Below are positions 39,312-49,065 of a stretch of DNA of 64,000 bases, piece by piece; position 1 is the first letter of the stretch; the number at the start of each line of letters is the position of its first letter. Where the stretch lies: NCBI GenBank assembly GCA_016719105.1, contig JADKAQ010000020.1, positions 62,001 through 126,000 on the forward strand. The letters are read 5' to 3'. Under the pieces are notes generated by a model, which saw only the letters and a list, made by a program, of their open reading frames with translations, was not told the origin of the DNA and did no database searches. The position numbers and the translations under genes are program-made. The stretch is from Gemmatimonadota bacterium (GTDB lineage: Bacteria > Gemmatimonadota > Gemmatimonadetes > Gemmatimonadales > Gemmatimonadaceae).

Positions 39312-41810
39312 GTGTCCGTATTGCCCACTCCGCAGGGACCATCGACCGCAGCTACGGCGCCCCATGGTCCGCCGGGCTTCTGGCGTCTCGATTCCGCGCT
39401 CGTGGTCGCGTATGCGGTCTTCTACAGCATCGTGGTGGCGCTGCAGCCGAACCCCGCCGAGACGGAGTTCGAGACCGCGGGCTTCCTCCCCCTGTACTTC
39501 GCGGCAGGGCTGGGCGTGTTGGCCGGTTCGTTCAGCGGGGGCCTCTCCCGGCGTGAGGTCCATGGTTGGCGATTCGTCTCCCTGGGGTGGCTCTGCTCGG
39601 CCTTGGGGGCGGTGGGCTACCTGCTTCCACCGACCACGCTCGGCGTCATCGCCGCCGACGTCCTCTATCGCAGCTACTATCCGCTGCTCGTCTGCGGCTT
39701 TCTGCTGCTGGCGGTGCTGCCGGCCGTGCGGGAGGTGCGTCGCCGGCTCTGGCTCGATGTCGCCATCGTCGTCCTCGCTGCCCTCACGCTGAGCTGGTAC
39801 TTCGTCTGGGGGGACGAGGTGGTCCGGCGGTACCTCGTCCAGCAGGCACTGGTCGACGGCATCGTCCCCTTCGGCGAAGTGGCGGTGCTCATCGCGGCGG
39901 GGATCGCCCTCGTGCGCCCCGGCGACGGTGCGCTGCGTCGCCCGCTGGAGTTGTTGGGCGTGGGGGCGTTGGCGGCGTCGCTGGGCGACCTGTTGCTCGT
40001 CCGCTCCGATGCCATTGGGAACGCCCAGTTGCGCGCGACGGGCGACGTCATCCTCGCCGTGAGCGCGGCGCTCTTCACGATCGCCGGACTCGCGGTGCGG
40101 CGTGCGGCGCCGCGATCGGGGCGCCGCACGGCACCGCTCCTCCCCTACGCGGCCATCGCCACCGTCGGGGCCTTGATCATCTTCGAGACGATATGGGGAG
40201 GCGAAGCCAGCCGCTCCGTGCGCGGCCTCCTGCTGGGCGCCGTGATCCTGACGGCGCTGGTGATTGCCCGCTCGCTGATTGCCGAGCGCGAGGCGCGCGC
40301 GCAGGCGGCGGCCCGTGTGGCGCAGGACGCTCGCTTTCGCGCCCTGGTGCAACGCAGTGGCGAGGCGCTGCTTCTCGTCGATGCCGACGGCATCGTGCGG
40401 TGGGCCAGCGAGTCGGCGACGCGCGTCTTTGGCGTCGACGCAGACGCCGTGGTGGGGGAGCGTCTGGCGGGGCTCGGTGCGGCCGCCGATTCGCCGCTCG
40501 TGCGCGCGCTCGAGCGACCGGAGGATGGAGCGATGGTGCAATGGGACGCGCTCGTCGGTGACGTCCGGCGCACCTTCGAGACCGTGGTGTCCGACCGACG
40601 AGGCGATCCGCTCGTGGGAGGCCTCATCCTCACCACGCGCGACGCCAGCGAGCGCATCCAGCTCGAACGGCGGTTGTTGCAGTCGCAGAAGCTCGACGCC
40701 CTCGGCCTGCTGGCCGGCGGGGTGGCACACGACTTCAACAACCTGCTCGCCGCCATTCGCGCCAACGCCGACCTGGTGGCGAGTTCACCGCAGGAGGATC
40801 CCACCCCGGAGATCGCCGAGATCCAGCGCGCGACCGAGCGTGGGGCGGCGCTCTGCCGTCAGCTGCTCGCGTTCGGGCGACCGGACAAGGGGGAGAGCAC
40901 CGTCTTCCCGCTGTCGACCGTGCTGCGCCACGTCCTGCCGATGCTGCGCCGCGTGCTGCCCAGCACCATCTCGCTCGAGCTGTCGGTCCCCGATGACGCC
41001 ACGACCGTCCACGCCGATCGCTCGCAGGTGGAGGTCGCGATGCTCAACCTGGTGATGAATGCGCGCGATGCCATCCAGGGGGCGGGGACGATCCGCATCG
41101 TGCTCACGCGCCGTACGCTGCAGGCGGCCGACGAGGCCTCGCGCGAGGGCGTTGCGCCTGGCGACTACCTCGCGTTGCAGGTGACGGACAGCGGTGCGGG
41201 CATGGATGCCGCCACCATGGCGCGCGTCTTCGAGCCGTTCTTCACCACCAAGGGGATGGGCGGCTCGGGGCTTGGCCTGGCCATGGTCTACGGCCTGATG
41301 AAGGGGATGGGGGGGCAGGCCCAGGTGCGCTCGACCCCCGGCGCCGGCACGGAGGTGACGCTCCTCTTCCCGTTTGCCGACGTCCCGGTCGTCGACCGGG
41401 AGCGCGAGCGGGGGGCCCCCCCGGGTGGGATGGGCGCGGGACGGATCCTGGTGGTGGACGACGAGCCGTCGTTGCGCGACGTGGTCAACAAGTGGCTCTC
41501 GCGCGCTGGCTTCGAGGTCCTGGTCGCCGCCGACGGGATCGCGGCACTTGAATTGCTCGAGCGCGAAGGATGGCGCGTGGATGCGATGATCTCCGACATC
41601 AGCATGCCGCGACTGAACGGCCTTGCCCTCGTCGCGCGCGTCCGCGCGGGCCTCCCGCAGCTGCCCATCATCCTCATGTCGGGCTTCGAGCCGGTCGCGG
41701 TCGACGCCGACTCCGTGGTCCCGCCGGACGTCGTGCGGCTGCAGAAACCCTTCCCGCTCGAGGTCCTGCTTCCGCTCTTGCACGACCTGCGGGGGAGCGC
41801 CGTTCCCTGA
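39312..41810 (+). CDS. Membrane hybrid histidine kinase with PAS and receiver domains
   Basis: 832 residues. About eight membrane helices (25-330), then a PAS domain (FRALVQRSGEALLLVDADGI, about 345-440). HisKA has the phospho-acceptor His in GGVAHDFNNLLAAI (about 478), typical of the HWE/NtrB-like class. HATPase has the N box MLNLVMNARDAI, then DSGAGMD, FFTTKGMGGSGLGL and TPGAGTEVTLLFP. The C-terminal receiver (about 712-830) has acidic DDE, the phospho-acceptor Asp in MISDISMPRLNG and Lys in RLQKPF. No DNA-binding output is fused and no response regulator gene is adjacent, so signalling is probably through an orphan partner. GTG start; no better start upstream of the first helix is visible. 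Confidence 0.93.
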   Translation: MSVLPTPQGPSTAATAPHGPPGFWRLDSALVVAYAVFYSIVVALQPNPAETEFETAGFLPLYFAAGLGVLAGSFSGGLSRREVHGWRFVSLGWLCSALGAVGYLLPPTTLGVIAADVLYRSYYPLLVCGFLLLAVLPAVREVRRRLWLDVAIVVLAALTLSWYFVWGDEVVRRYLVQQALVDGIVPFGEVAVLIAAGIALVRPGDGALRRPLELLGVGALAASLGDLLLVRSDAIGNAQLRATGDVILAVSAALFTIAGLAVRRAAPRSGRRTAPLLPYAAIATVGALIIFETIWGGEASRSVRGLLLGAVILTALVIARSLIAEREARAQAAARVAQDARFRALVQRSGEALLLVDADGIVRWASESATRVFGVDADAVVGERLAGLGAAADSPLVRALERPEDGAMVQWDALVGDVRRTFETVVSDRRGDPLVGGLILTTRDASERIQLERRLLQSQKLDALGLLAGGVAHDFNNLLAAIRANADLVASSPQEDPTPEIAEIQRATERGAALCRQLLAFGRPDKGESTVFPLSTVLRHVLPMLRRVLPSTISLELSVPDDATTVHADRSQVEVAMLNLVMNARDAIQGAGTIRIVLTRRTLQAADEASREGVAPGDYLALQVTDSGAGMDAATMARVFEPFFTTKGMGGSGLGLAMVYGLMKGMGGQAQVRSTPGAGTEVTLLFPFADVPVVDRERERGAPPGGMGAGRILVVDDEPSLRDVVNKWLSRAGFEVLVAADGIAALELLEREGWRVDAMISDISMPRLNGLALVARVRAGLPQLPIILMSGFEPVAVDADSVVPPDVVRLQKPFPLEVLLPLLHDLRGSAVP

Positions 41811-41900
41811 CGCCGGCGGCGTGCCGCCCGCCCTCGCCATTTCCGCGCGCCCTGCTGGCGCACCCCCCACGCGCCCTGCCGGCGCACGCGCTTCGGGCGC

Positions 41901-43232
41901 TTAGGGCGCCGAGCTGCGCTTCCAGCGAATCTCGCGCGCCTGGTCCAGGTCCTCGAGGAACATCTGCTCGGCCTGCGCGCCTAACGTGGCGTCTTCGATC
42001 ACCGCGTCGAGCTCGAAGTTGATGGCCACCCCCAGCAGGTTGAAGTCGGTCGACCCCACCCGCACCCAGCGCCCGTCGACCACGTTCGTCTTGGCGTGCA
42101 TCATCTCGCCGCGCCACTCCCAGATGCGCACCCCGTGCTTGAACAGGCGGGTGTAGAACGGCGCGATGATCGTGCGCAGCCAGGGGTGGTCATAGCGCGA
42201 GGGGACGAGGACGCGCACGTCGACGCCGTCGCGCGCCGCACCGGCCAGCGCCTCGACCATCCCCAGCGACGGGGCGAAGTAGGCGCTGGCGATCCAGATC
42301 GTGCGCTCCGCGCCTAACGCCTGCATCTGCAGCGCCCGCGACACGCGCATGCGCCCCGGCTCCCCCTCGATGATCCCCACCAGCGACGGCGGGTCCACCT
42401 GCGGGTCGAGGTGCGAGGCGCTGGGACGGCGGATCAGGCGGATCCCCTTGGGGCGCCCCTCGTGCGCGCGCGCCCACATGCGCTCGAACGAGTCGACCAT
42501 GTCCACCGCCGCGGGGCCGGCAATGCGCACCGCCGTATCGCGCCACGGCGCGCTCCGGCGCCGCAACACCCCGCGCTTCCACTCCTTCCCGATCCCGATC
42601 CCGCCGGTCACCGCGATGGCGCCGTCGGCCACTACCAGCTTGCGATGGTCGCGCGGGAGGATGCCGCCCCACGCCCGGAAGCCGGGCGGCGAGAACAGCT
42701 GCACCTGCACGCCGAAGCGTGTCATCTCGCGGAAGAAGGCGCGCGGCGTCCCCATGCGCCCCACCCAGTCCACGAGCACGCGCACCTGCACCCCGCGCAT
42801 CGCCGCGTCGATCAGCGCATCGCGAAAGCGGCGCCCCACCTCGTCGTCGCGAAAGATGTAGCCCTCGAAATCCACGCGGGTCGTCGCCCCGTCGATCGCG
42901 GCGATCATGGCATCGAAGGTCGCCGGGCCGTCCTGCAGCAGGTGCACGCGGTTGTCCGCCGACACGTCGGCGGCGGCGATGCGCCAGAGCCCGCGCGCGA
43001 AGGTGCGGGTGCGCTGCGCGGTGGGGAGGAGCGGGGCGGGGCTCACGGTCGGCGGGAGCGGCTCGAGCTCCAACGGCTCCGGGATTCCGTCCGGCTGCGG
43101 CGGCACCGCGAGCGGCGTGTACGGCACGAGGGCATGTGCCAGCTCGGCCCCGTCGCCACGCGCCCGCGCAACGGCGGGGGCCTCCGCGTCGCCGCGGGGG
43201 ACGACGTCGCCCCCGTCCAGCGGGTCGCTCAC
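41901..43232 (-). CDS. Phospholipase D-family protein (cardiolipin synthase type)
   Basis: 443 residues. Two HKD motifs: DHRKLVVADGAIAVTGGIG (about 207) and MMHAKTNVVDGRWVRVGSTD (about 380). This matches bacterial cardiolipin synthases (ClsB-like, no membrane helices) that join two phosphatidylglycerols, or a related PLD transferase. The Pro/Leu-rich first 80 residues are not part of the fold. GTG start overlaps the ThrE-type gene's stop (GTGA), so these two are co-translated; the link between a lipid enzyme and an exporter is unexplained. Confidence 0.88.
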   Translation of the reverse strand: MSDPLDGGDVVPRGDAEAPAVARARGDGAELAHALVPYTPLAVPPQPDGIPEPLELEPLPPTVSPAPLLPTAQRTRTFARGLWRIAAADVSADNRVHLLQDGPATFDAMIAAIDGATTRVDFEGYIFRDDEVGRRFRDALIDAAMRGVQVRVLVDWVGRMGTPRAFFREMTRFGVQVQLFSPPGFRAWGGILPRDHRKLVVADGAIAVTGGIGIGKEWKRGVLRRRSAPWRDTAVRIAGPAAVDMVDSFERMWARAHEGRPKGIRLIRRPSASHLDPQVDPPSLVGIIEGEPGRMRVSRALQMQALGAERTIWIASAYFAPSLGMVEALAGAARDGVDVRVLVPSRYDHPWLRTIIAPFYTRLFKHGVRIWEWRGEMMHAKTNVVDGRWVRVGSTDFNLLGVAINFELDAVIEDATLGAQAEQMFLEDLDQAREIRWKRSSAP

Positions 43233-44536
43233 CGCTCGAACTCGCGCGCCATCCCCTGGCGCAGCGCGACCCGCGCCAGGAGTGCACCGATCGACAGCGT
43301 GAGCGCCACCATCAGCATCATGAAGCCGGTCTGGATCGCCCGGTTGACGTTCTGGTCCACCAACGATCCAAAGCTGAGGAAGCCGATCGTCCCCGGGACC
43401 AGGAGCACCGTCGCCGGCTGCTGCAAGACGGCGTACGGCAGTCGCAGGCGACGCGCCAGGAGGATGCTCGCCGCCGTCGCCGTGAACGCCCCCACGAACG
43501 CCCCCGCATTGGAGCCGAGCCACTTGCCGCCGCCAAAGGCCGCGAGCGAGGTGATCACGCAGATCAGCGTGATCCACAGCGCGTCCTTTCGGCGCGCGTT
43601 GAACAGGTGCGTCATCGCCAGCCCCGCCACGAGCGGCGAGAGAATGCGCACCCACGCCGGCAGGTTGGTCGCGGCCGGGAGGATGAGGCGCGCCTTCACG
43701 TCCGACGCGACCGCCTGCTGCCCCACCACCACCCCAACGATCAGGAGCAGCAACGTCACCACCCCCGCCAAGAAGCGCCCCGACCCCGCCGTCCAGTGCC
43801 CCTGCGCCAGCTCGCTCATCGACACCGTCAGGCGCCACCCGGGGAGGAGGATCACCAGCGACGCCACCAGCACCGGGACCGGGCGGATATCGGCGATGTT
43901 GAGCCGGTCGAAGCCGAACGCCGCCCCTGACGCGATCGCCGCCAGCAGCACCGTCGCCAGCGGGACCAGCGACTCGCGGCCGGCCACCAGGTGCAAGACC
44001 GCCCCCACCAGCGCCCCCAGGAGCGCCACCAGCCCCAACTCCGTGAGGTCGGCGCGCAGCAGGAGCGCCGCCGACGCACTCAGGAGTGCGCTGGCCAGCG
44101 TGTCGAGCACGATGCTCGACTTCGAGCGCCAGGCCAGCAACGTCGTCAGCCGCTCGGCCGCGTCGCGCGGGGTGATCTCGTTGCGGGCTACCCGCTCCAG
44201 CACCCGATGCAGCGCCACGGCCCGCGTGAGGTCGGGCGACGACGCATGCACGCGGATCACCTCGGTCCAGCGGCGCCCCTCCTTGGCCAGCGTGATGAAG
44301 ATCGCCGTCGCCGTCGCCGTGCAGTCGGCGGTGAAGCCGAGCCGGCGCGCCAGGTACTCGAGCCCCTCCTCGGTCCGCGCCGGGATCTCGTCCACGGCCG
44401 CGTACGCCCGCGCCGCGAGGCTGATGAACAGCACCGCGTCCTCGACCGTCGTCGGGGCCTGCGAGGGGGGGGCCTCGTAGAGCGCCGTCAACGACAGCGA
44501 CTGGGTCGGGTCTTCGGCAGTGACCGAGGCGCTCAT
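43229..44536 (-). CDS. ThrE-family threonine/serine exporter-like membrane protein
   Basis: 435 residues. N-terminal DUF1212-type domain (AVDEIPARTEEGLEYLARRL, CTATATAIFITLAKEG, with the RVHA and ALHRVLERVARNEITPRDAA blocks), then about ten membrane helices in two halves (DUF1212 and DUF3815 parts). This is the ThrE architecture in which both parts are fused; Corynebacterium ThrE exports threonine and serine. Start ATG at 44536 (MSASVTAEDP) without a visible Shine-Dalgarno. Substrate is not shown by the sequence. Confidence 0.85.
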   Translation of the reverse strand: MSASVTAEDPTQSLSLTALYEAPPSQAPTTVEDAVLFISLAARAYAAVDEIPARTEEGLEYLARRLGFTADCTATATAIFITLAKEGRRWTEVIRVHASSPDLTRAVALHRVLERVARNEITPRDAAERLTTLLAWRSKSSIVLDTLASALLSASAALLLRADLTELGLVALLGALVGAVLHLVAGRESLVPLATVLLAAIASGAAFGFDRLNIADIRPVPVLVASLVILLPGWRLTVSMSELAQGHWTAGSGRFLAGVVTLLLLIVGVVVGQQAVASDVKARLILPAATNLPAWVRILSPLVAGLAMTHLFNARRKDALWITLICVITSLAAFGGGKWLGSNAGAFVGAFTATAASILLARRLRLPYAVLQQPATVLLVPGTIGFLSFGSLVDQNVNRAIQTGFMMLMVALTLSIGALLARVALRQGMAREFER

Positions 44537-44734
44537 GGCTGGAGAGGGGGGATTCGCACCGTAAGTTGTCACCGACGTCGGGCGAAGGGGATCGCAAAGC
44601 ACGAATCGCGCGCATCTTTTCCCCGTCGCCGGGCGTAGAGCCCGCCGTACGCGCGCGGTTTCCGTGCGTCGCGCGCGCACCTCCCGCATCCAGCGACTTG
44701 CGACGCCCCCCATGCACGGGCGATATACCCTCCC

Positions 44735-45724
44735 ATGCTTTCAATCGACCTGACCGGCAAGCGCGCCCTCGTGGCTGGCGTTGCCGACGACAACGGCTTC
44801 GGCTTCGCGATCGCCAAGGCCCTGGCCGAAGCAGGCGCCAAAGTCTGCGTGGCCACCTGGCCCCCGGCGCTCAACATCTTCCGCAACCTGATCGACCGCG
44901 GAAAGATGGACGATTCCCGCCGCCTCTCGAACGGCGAGCTCCTCCAGTTCGAGCGCATCTACCCGCTCGATGCCGCCTACGACACCCTCGACGACGCCCC
45001 CGAGGACGTCCGGACGAGCAAGCGCTACAAGGAAGTCGGCGACTTCTCGATCGCCGGCATGGCCGCCAGCCTCGAGCGCGACTTCGGCCCTCATGGGGTC
45101 GACGTCGTCGTGCACTCGCTGGCCAACGGCCCCGAGGTGCGGAAGCTCCTCGTCGACACCTCGCGGGCCGGCTACCTCGCCGCCGTCGGGGTGAGCGCCT
45201 ACTCGCTCGTCTCCATGGTGCGCACCCTCGGCCCCCTCATGAGCCCGGGGGGCTCCGTCATGTCGCTCTCGTACCTGGCCGCCGAGCGCGTGGTCCGTGG
45301 CTACGGCGGTGGGATGGGGACGGCCAAGGCCGCGCTGGAGAGCGACACCCGGACCCTCGCCTTCGAGGCCGGTCGTCGCTGGGGCATTCGCGTCAACACG
45401 ATCTCGGCCGGTCCGCTCGCCTCGCGCGCGGCCAGCGCCATCGGGATCGTCGAGAAGATGGTGAGCTACTATCGGCTCAATGCCCCGCTCACCGACGATC
45501 TCAAGGCGATCGAGGTCGGCTACGCCGCGGCCTTCCTCGCATCACCGCTGGCCAGCGGGATCACCGGCGCCACCGTCTACGTGGACAAGGGCTTCCACGC
45601 CATGGGGATGGCGGTCGCCATTCCGCAGTGGATGAAGGACGAGGAGGTGGAGCTCCAGGCCGAGGCCGATGCCAAGGCGGCCGCCGAAGCGCAGGCGGCC
45701 GCCGGAACACCGAGCGCGGGCTAG
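44735..45724 (+). CDS. fabI: Enoyl-[acyl-carrier-protein] reductase FabI, plant-like type
   Basis: 329 residues, longer than E. coli FabI (262). NAD-binding start LTGKRALVAGVADDNGFGFA. The inserted segment typical of plant, Chlamydia and apicomplexan ENRs is present (FERIYPLDAAYDTLDDAPED, then VRTSKRYKE). Active-site Tyr pair and Lys in SYLAAERVVRGYGGGMGTAK (about 179, 190 and 198). The last 30 residues are an Ala/Glu-rich tail without known role. Catalyses the final reduction of each fatty-acid elongation round. The stop overlaps the convergent gene's stop (CTAG). Confidence 0.94.
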   Translation: MLSIDLTGKRALVAGVADDNGFGFAIAKALAEAGAKVCVATWPPALNIFRNLIDRGKMDDSRRLSNGELLQFERIYPLDAAYDTLDDAPEDVRTSKRYKEVGDFSIAGMAASLERDFGPHGVDVVVHSLANGPEVRKLLVDTSRAGYLAAVGVSAYSLVSMVRTLGPLMSPGGSVMSLSYLAAERVVRGYGGGMGTAKAALESDTRTLAFEAGRRWGIRVNTISAGPLASRAASAIGIVEKMVSYYRLNAPLTDDLKAIEVGYAAAFLASPLASGITGATVYVDKGFHAMGMAVAIPQWMKDEEVELQAEADAKAAAEAQAAAGTPSAG

Positions 45725-46884
45725 CGCCGTCGAACGGCGGTCGAGTCGGGGACGAAGGTGAAGGGGAGCTGCACCACCTGCTGCACGATCTGCCCCTTTC
45801 TCACGGCGGGGACGAACAGCTGATCGCGCAGGGAAAGACGCACCGGCTCCACGAAGCCGGCGTGCGTCGTCGTCACCACGTTGAACGTGTCGAGGTTCAC
45901 CGTCCCCTTGGCATCGACCACGAACTCGGCGAGCACCTTCCCCGGGACGAGGTTGGTGTACAGCGAGTCGGGATACACGGGGCGCACGATCTTGCTCGAA
46001 TCGACGCGCGCCTGCTGGTCGACCTGCTCGGCGGTGAAGACCGAGAGCTGCTGCACGAGCGCGGCGATCTCGGCCGCCGCTGAGATCTCGCCCTTCTTCC
46101 GCTTCTTGGGGCGGAGTTCGCCCTGCCGCGACCAGAGGATGATCGTCCCGCAGGCGGAGCTCAGCGAGCGGTTCCCCTGGAACTCGGCCGGGACGCTGGC
46201 CGCGCCGCTGTAGATCTCGATCCCCTCGAAGCTGCGCGGGTCGACCGAGTCGAGGTCGAACTCGCCCGCGTACAGCGGCGAGCCGTCCATCCAGGTGAGC
46301 GGGGCGCAGCGGGCGCCGCGGAAGCGCACGCTGGTGTTGAAGCCGCGCGTGTCGATGCGAACGCCGGGGATCATGCGGAACAGGTCGGTCATGTTGCCGG
46401 GGTTCCGCTTCTCCACCTGCTCGCGCGTGATGAAGTGCCCGTGCCCGCGCGACTGGCGCTGGTAGAAGCCGGCCATGCGACCGGTGATCTCGCGCCGCCC
46501 CATGATCACCACCGGCTGCAACGCCACCACCACGCGGCGCAGCGTGAACTCCGCGTTGATCGTCGTGCCGGCCAGGACGTTGACCGTCGTCGATTCGGGG
46601 AGGAAGCCGATGCGGCGCACGTGGATCGTCATCGGGCCGGCGGTGGCCTTGGCAAAGAGGAACTCGCCGCCGACGCCACTTTCCCCACGAATCGGCGCCC
46701 CGGTCACCGAGACCTGTGCTCCCTCCACCGGCGTGCCGGAGGAGTCACGGACCAATCCCTTCACCCCACCGGTCCCCACTTCACCCTGCTGCCCGAACGC
46801 CGGCGATGCCGTTAGGCATGCGAGTAGTGCGGATACCACAAAGGCGCGCTGGCGAATGCCAGGGCGCGACGGGCGATTGTACAT
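45721..46884 (-). CDS. Exported TonB-plug/TonB C-terminal fusion without a barrel
   Basis: 387 residues. Signal peptide (RQRAFVVSALLACLTASPAF), a carboxypeptidase-regulatory-like beta domain (GVKGLVRDSSGTPVEGAQVS), then a TonB-receptor plug domain (RNPGNMTDLFRMIPGVRIDT, YAGEFDLDSVDPRSFEGIEI, ending ACGTIILWSRQG). Instead of the ~500-residue barrel there follows a basic linker and a TonB C-terminal-like domain (RPVYPDSLYTNLVPGKVLAE to VVQLPFTFVPDS). Start ATG at 46884 has GGGGAGG about 10 bases upstream. Known pieces, unusual combination; periplasmic by signal peptide. Function unknown. Confidence 0.8.
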   Translation of the reverse strand: MYNRPSRPGIRQRAFVVSALLACLTASPAFGQQGEVGTGGVKGLVRDSSGTPVEGAQVSVTGAPIRGESGVGGEFLFAKATAGPMTIHVRRIGFLPESTTVNVLAGTTINAEFTLRRVVVALQPVVIMGRREITGRMAGFYQRQSRGHGHFITREQVEKRNPGNMTDLFRMIPGVRIDTRGFNTSVRFRGARCAPLTWMDGSPLYAGEFDLDSVDPRSFEGIEIYSGAASVPAEFQGNRSLSSACGTIILWSRQGELRPKKRKKGEISAAAEIAALVQQLSVFTAEQVDQQARVDSSKIVRPVYPDSLYTNLVPGKVLAEFVVDAKGTVNLDTFNVVTTTHAGFVEPVRLSLRDQLFVPAVRKGQIVQQVVQLPFTFVPDSTAVRRR

Positions 46885-47271
46885 CACGACAAAACCTCCC
46901 CCGCCGAGGGCGGGTGCGCGTGGCATCCTGGGGGTGATGGCCAGCAGGCGACCAGTATCGTACCCTCCAGACGGGATAAATGCACTACCGGCGCCTCCAG
47001 TTGCCGGCGGCCGCGTTTCCACCCCGGCTCCGATCGCCCTGCTCGTCACGGAATGCGCACTTCCGGCCCCGCGAAGTCGCCGCCAGGGGGACGGGACGCG
47101 CCGAAAGCGCCGTGCGACGCACCGCGCGCGACGTCGACGGGAATGCCGGGGATGCTGGGCGATCGCCCCCCGAGCCAGACCGTGCCAACCGACCGTCGGA
47201 CGCGTAGGTTATCGCCGCCGACTCGGGGCGCTCCACCCCGTCCAACCCGCCGGCGCTCCTCCCGCGACTCC
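46885..47271. other. Divergent intergenic region
   Basis: 387 bp between the TonB-plug gene and the exported amidohydrolase gene. Both promoters should lie here. No clear gene, hairpin or binding site was found. Confidence 0.4.
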
Positions 47272-49023
47272 ATGCGCACACTTCGTCGTCGGCGCCCCGG
47301 GCGCCCCAGCTTCCGGGCCACGGCCCTCGTCGCCGCGGTCGCCCTCGCCGCCTGCTCCCGTCCGGCCACGCCGGGGCTCGCCCCGGATCGCGGCCCGTAC
47401 GACGTCATCATCGAGAACGGTCGCCTCGTCGACGGTACTGGCAATCCGTGGTTTGCCGGCGACCTCGCCATTCGCGGCGACCGCATCGCTGCCATCACCA
47501 TCGCCGGCGGGCTGCGACAGGCGACCGCGCGCGAGCGCATCGACGCCGCAAACCGCGTGATCGCGCCAGGCTTCATCGATATCCAGTCCCACTCGTGGGA
47601 CGCGCTGATGTGGGGCGATGGGCGCGTCGTGTCCAAGGTGACGCAGGGGGTCACCAGCGAGATCCTCGGCGAGGCGACCACCCCGGCACCGTCCAACGAA
47701 CGTGTCGACTCGCTCCCCGAGTCGAGCCTGACCCCGCAGCGTGCCGTCATGGTGCGTCGCTATCGCGGCGGCGCCGGCTTTGGCCTGTGGCTCGCCGACA
47801 TGGAGAAGAACGGGATCTCGGTCAACGCCGGGTCGTACCTCGGCGCCACCACCGTACGTGGCTACGTGATGGGGCAGGCCCCCGGGATGCCTAACGCCAC
47901 GCAGCTCGACACGATGCGCGCCGTGGTGCGCGACGCGATGCGGGGCGGGGCCTTCGGCATCTCCACCGCCCTCATCTACCCGCCCGGCTCGTATGCCAGC
48001 ACGACGGAGTTGGTCGAGATGGCCAGGGCGATGGCGCCGTTCCAGGGGGGCTACATCACCCACATGCGCTCCGAGGACGACTCGCTCTACGAGGCGATGG
48101 ACGAGGCCTTCCGCATCGGGCGCGAAGGGGGCGTGCGCGTCGACATCTACCACCTCAAGGCCTCCAACCGCCGGAATTGGTCCAAGGCCCCGGGCATGGT
48201 CGCCAAGATCGACTCGGCGCGCGCCTCGGGCTTCGATGTCGCCGCCACCATGTATCCCTATCCCTTCTCGGGCAACAACCTCGGCGAGTGCTTCCCCGAC
48301 TGGGCCGCCGAGAACGGGAAGCTGTTCGACAACCTGAAGAATGCGGAGGTGCGCGCACGCATCGTGCGCGAGATGACCGACATGGACGGCGCCCCCCTCT
48401 GCCAGCGCGAGGGGCCCACGGGCTACATGATCGCCGGCTTCACCAAGCCGGAGCACAAGCCGTTCGAGGGGAAGCTCCTGTCCGATATTGCCTCGGCGAT
48501 GAACCGCCCGTGGCCCGATGCCGTCATCGAGCTGATCCTCTCCGAAGGGCACGACCTCGACAAGATCAACTTCACCATGTCCGAGGAGAACGTGCGCATG
48601 CAGCTCAAGTGGCCGTGGGTCTCCATCGGCAGCGATGCCGGCGGCGTTGACCCCGACAGCGCCACCGGCGTCGTCCATCCGCGCGCGTACGGGACGTACC
48701 CGCGCATCCTCGGGCGCTACGTGCGCGAGCAGAAGCTCCTGACGCTCGAAGACGCCGTGCGCCGCATGACCGGCGCCGTCGCGTCGCGACTGGCCCTGCG
48801 CGATCGCGGACTACTGCTCGAGGGGATGTTCGCCGACATCGTGATCTTCGACCCGGCCACCATCATGGATCTCGCCACCCCCGAGCGGCCACACCAGCTG
48901 TCGCGCGGCGTGGAGCAGGTCTGGGTGAACGGCGTCCGCGTGCTGCGCGACGGGCGCCACACCAACGCCAAGCCGGGACGCGCGTTGCGCGGACCGGGGT
49001 GGGATGGCACCTCGGCTCGTTAG
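47272..49023 (+). CDS. Exported lipoprotein amidohydrolase, N-acyl-D-amino-acid deacylase type
   Basis: 583 residues. Lipoprotein signal with lipobox (ALVAAVALAACS), then YDVIIENGRLVDGTGNPWFA, the hallmark start of D-aminoacylase-type amidohydrolases. Metal-site regions: IDIQSHSWD (usual HTHxD partly kept), ILGEATTPAP (Glu where D-aminoacylase has a Cys), YITHMRSEDD and YHLKASNRR (two His), GSDAGGVDPDS (Asp). The C-terminal beta domain closes the barrel (ADIVIFDPATI). It may hydrolyse N-acyl-D-amino acids or related dipeptides at the cell surface. Followed after 42 bp by an M20 peptidase on the same strand. Confidence 0.85.
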   Translation: MRTLRRRRPGRPSFRATALVAAVALAACSRPATPGLAPDRGPYDVIIENGRLVDGTGNPWFAGDLAIRGDRIAAITIAGGLRQATARERIDAANRVIAPGFIDIQSHSWDALMWGDGRVVSKVTQGVTSEILGEATTPAPSNERVDSLPESSLTPQRAVMVRRYRGGAGFGLWLADMEKNGISVNAGSYLGATTVRGYVMGQAPGMPNATQLDTMRAVVRDAMRGGAFGISTALIYPPGSYASTTELVEMARAMAPFQGGYITHMRSEDDSLYEAMDEAFRIGREGGVRVDIYHLKASNRRNWSKAPGMVAKIDSARASGFDVAATMYPYPFSGNNLGECFPDWAAENGKLFDNLKNAEVRARIVREMTDMDGAPLCQREGPTGYMIAGFTKPEHKPFEGKLLSDIASAMNRPWPDAVIELILSEGHDLDKINFTMSEENVRMQLKWPWVSIGSDAGGVDPDSATGVVHPRAYGTYPRILGRYVREQKLLTLEDAVRRMTGAVASRLALRDRGLLLEGMFADIVIFDPATIMDLATPERPHQLSRGVEQVWVNGVRVLRDGRHTNAKPGRALRGPGWDGTSAR

Positions 49024-49065
49024 GTTCGTCGCACTCCTTCCCTTTCGTTCGCTCCGGATCGTCGC

